Source of the DNA: CAZGSV01 sp964528605
GTDB taxonomy: Bacteria; Armatimonadota; Zipacnadia; CAZGSV01
Direction: 5' to 3'
Assembly: GCA_964528605.1 (NCBI GenBank)
Contig: CAZGSV010000152.1
Span: forward strand, 1 to 6,204
DNA: 6,204 nucleotides
Within the stretch, counting starts at the first letter, position 1. Every line of letters begins with the position of its first letter. A program made the translations under genes and the position numbers. The notes under the pieces were generated by a model. It searched no databases, had not been told where the DNA came from, and was given only the letters and a program-made list of their open reading frames with translations. Positions 5,129 to 6,204 of the stretch are shown piece after piece.

Positions 5129-5240
5129 GGTTTGCGGTGAGCCGTTCTGAGACAGTTGGGTTTGGGCGCCGCCCGGCCGACGGTGGAGCGGGCGCGCGGT
5201 TCGTGGTGGCCATGAGGGTAGAGGGCGGGGCGGGCCGCAC

Positions 5241-6204
5241 GTGAGGCGGGAGACACCCGCAAGGGGAGGCGGCCACGAGCCGGGGATCACGGCACGCTCG
5301 GTCGTGCTCTCCCTGCTGCTGATCTCGCCGACCTCGTACTGGGTCATTCAGATGGAACTGATTCGCTATCAGGGCCATCCGACGACGATCTCGCTGTACT
5401 TCAACGTTATCTTCACGCTGCTGATTCTGCTGGTGATCAACGCCGGGCTGCGCTGGCTGGCGCCGCGCTATGCGCTGCGCCAGGCGGAGTTCCTGGTGGT
5501 CTACTCCATGCTCTCGATCGCATCGTCGCTGGCGGGGCACGACATGCTGCAAGTGCTGCTGCCGACGCTGCCGCACCCGTACTGGTTTGCGACACCGGCG
5601 AACAAATGGAAGGCGGAGATCTGGCCGCTGCTGCCGCGGTGGCTGATGATGGGCAATGAGAGGGCGATGCGGGCGTTTTACGAGGGGGACTCGTCGCTCT
5701 ACTGGCGGCAGAACTACCTGCCCTGGCTGCGGCCGGTGGCGTGGTGGAGCACGTTCGTGTTTGCGATGGTGTGGGTGGACCTGTGCCTGAACTCGCTGCT
5801 GCGGCGGCGGTGGATGGAGACGGAGCGTCTGGGCTATCCCATCATCTACCTGCCGGTGCAGATGACGGATGAGCGGGCGAGGCTGTTCTGGAATCGGCGG
5901 CTGTGGTGGGGTTTTGGGGTGGCGGCGATGGTGGACATCGTCAACGGGCTGAACGTGTTCTACCCGAAGTTGCCGATAATCCCGGCGCGATTTGCGCACT
6001 TCAACGTGGACCAGTACCTGGCGTATCCGCCGTTCAACATGCTGATGGGGATGCGGGCGGCATTGTACCCGTTTGCCATAGGGCTGGGGTTCTTGCTGCC
6101 CACGGATCTCCTGTTTGCGTGCTGGTTCTTCTATTTCTTCTGGCGGGCGGAGATGGTGGCCTCGAGTTATGTCGGGTGGCGGGAGATTCCGCGGTTCCCG
6201 TTCA
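5241..6204 (+). CDS. DUF6785-type polytopic membrane protein (5' part, runs off the right edge)
   Basis: The frame stays open from GTG 5241 to the window end, giving 321 codons. The protein begins with a hydrophilic, basic tail (about 1-18), then ITARSVVLSLLLISPTSYWV and the QMELIRYQGHPTTISLYFNV stretch (37-56). Later landmarks are LRQAEFLVVYSM (79-90), LAGHDMLQVLLP (98-109), HPYWFATP (112-119), RAFYEGDSSLYW (144-155) and TERLGYPIIYLPVQMT (194-209). This order is what I associate with the uncharacterised DUF6785 family. Hydrophobic helices lie at about 20-38, 50-70, 83-107, 165-186, 222-240 and 272-300. Family members are roughly twice this length, so about half is missing. The function is unknown. 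The frame opens at 5151 and GTG 5241 is the only plausible start, but its ribosome binding site is poor (GGGCGGG-like sequence). The GTG overlaps the stop of a 10-codon frame from ATG 5212. Confidence 0.85.
   Translation, partial: MRRETPARGGGHEPGITARSVVLSLLLISPTSYWVIQMELIRYQGHPTTISLYFNVIFTLLILLVINAGLRWLAPRYALRQAEFLVVYSMLSIASSLAGHDMLQVLLPTLPHPYWFATPANKWKAEIWPLLPRWLMMGNERAMRAFYEGDSSLYWRQNYLPWLRPVAWWSTFVFAMVWVDLCLNSLLRRRWMETERLGYPIIYLPVQMTDERARLFWNRRLWWGFGVAAMVDIVNGLNVFYPKLPIIPARFAHFNVDQYLAYPPFNMLMGMRAALYPFAIGLGFLLPTDLLFACWFFYFFWRAEMVASSYVGWREIPRFPF

Noticed and set aside
4921..5244. Plus-strand frame of 107 codons across the divergent region
   Set aside because: It begins inside the UbiA-like gene, is Arg/Gly-rich and has no recognisable fold. 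It crosses the probable promoter region.
5212..5244. Ten-codon leader peptide (MRVEGGAGRT) ending at the GTG start of the DUF6785-type gene
   Set aside because: The overlap of its TGA with GTG 5241 is tempting for translational coupling. However, its own ribosome binding site is weak, no regulatory codon run is present, and a frame this short is expected by chance.
5052..5999. Long minus-strand frame of 315 codons opposite the DUF6785-type gene
   Set aside because: Its product is a low-complexity run rich in Arg, Gln, His and Pro without hydrophobic-core patterning, as expected for the antisense of a GC-rich gene. The plus strand encodes recognisable family motifs.
1..6204. CRISPR array, tRNA, insertion sequence or attachment site
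   Set aside because: I looked for regularly spaced repeats, tRNA T-arm patterns and paired terminal repeats with a transposase, and saw none; coding genes fill nearly all of the window.

Overview
The window is a GC-rich bacterial chromosomal segment of ordinary metabolic and envelope genes. It has no tRNA, rRNA, CRISPR array or insertion sequence that I can see. The gene mix is a Gfo/Idh/MocA dehydrogenase, a divergent UROD-fold protein, a secreted CBM9-like domain, a DUF6785-type membrane protein and the tail of an apparent HD-GYP phosphodiesterase. That mix is typical of free-living heterotrophs such as Armatimonadota, Planctomycetota or related candidate phyla. The assignment is inferred from gene content only; there is no phylogenetic marker here.

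Layout from left to right. Positions 2-181 (+) hold the last 59 codons of a probable HD-GYP domain protein. Positions 257-1309 (+) encode a complete Gfo/Idh/MocA oxidoreductase with a strong ribosome binding site. Positions 1387-1743 (+) encode a small three-helix membrane protein that I do not recognise. Converging on it, with overlapping stop codons, is 1740-2498 (-), an exported single-domain CBM9-like protein. Sharing a 72-base divergent region with it is 2571-3701 (+), a UROD/corrinoid-methyltransferase-fold protein with a good sigma-70-like promoter at 2522-2550. It converges, again with overlapping stops, on a two-gene minus-strand unit: a UbiA-family decaprenyl-phosphate-phosphoribosyltransferase-like enzyme (4991 to 4110) followed by a four-helix ArnE/EmrE-like small transporter (4048 to 3698). 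A 249-base divergent region (4992-5240) holds candidate back-to-back promoters and an imperfect stem-loop. From 5241 (+) a DUF6785-type polytopic membrane protein runs off the right edge.

How the genes may work together. The clearest functional unit is the UbiA-like enzyme plus the ArnE-like protein. One would make a polyprenyl-phosphate-linked pentose and the other could flip it to the outer face of the membrane for envelope glycosylation. The dehydrogenase, the CBM9-like protein and the UROD-fold protein are compatible with uptake and breakdown of sugars or methylated compounds, but nothing here proves a shared pathway.

The most striking non-gene signal is a strong excess of G over C on the + strand that holds in genes of both orientations. 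Plus-strand genes therefore use mostly G-ending codons and minus-strand genes mostly C-ending codons. This looks like replication-strand asymmetry, and it fades over the first few hundred bases of the DUF6785 gene. I found no convincing exotic system such as a defence locus, retron or phage module.
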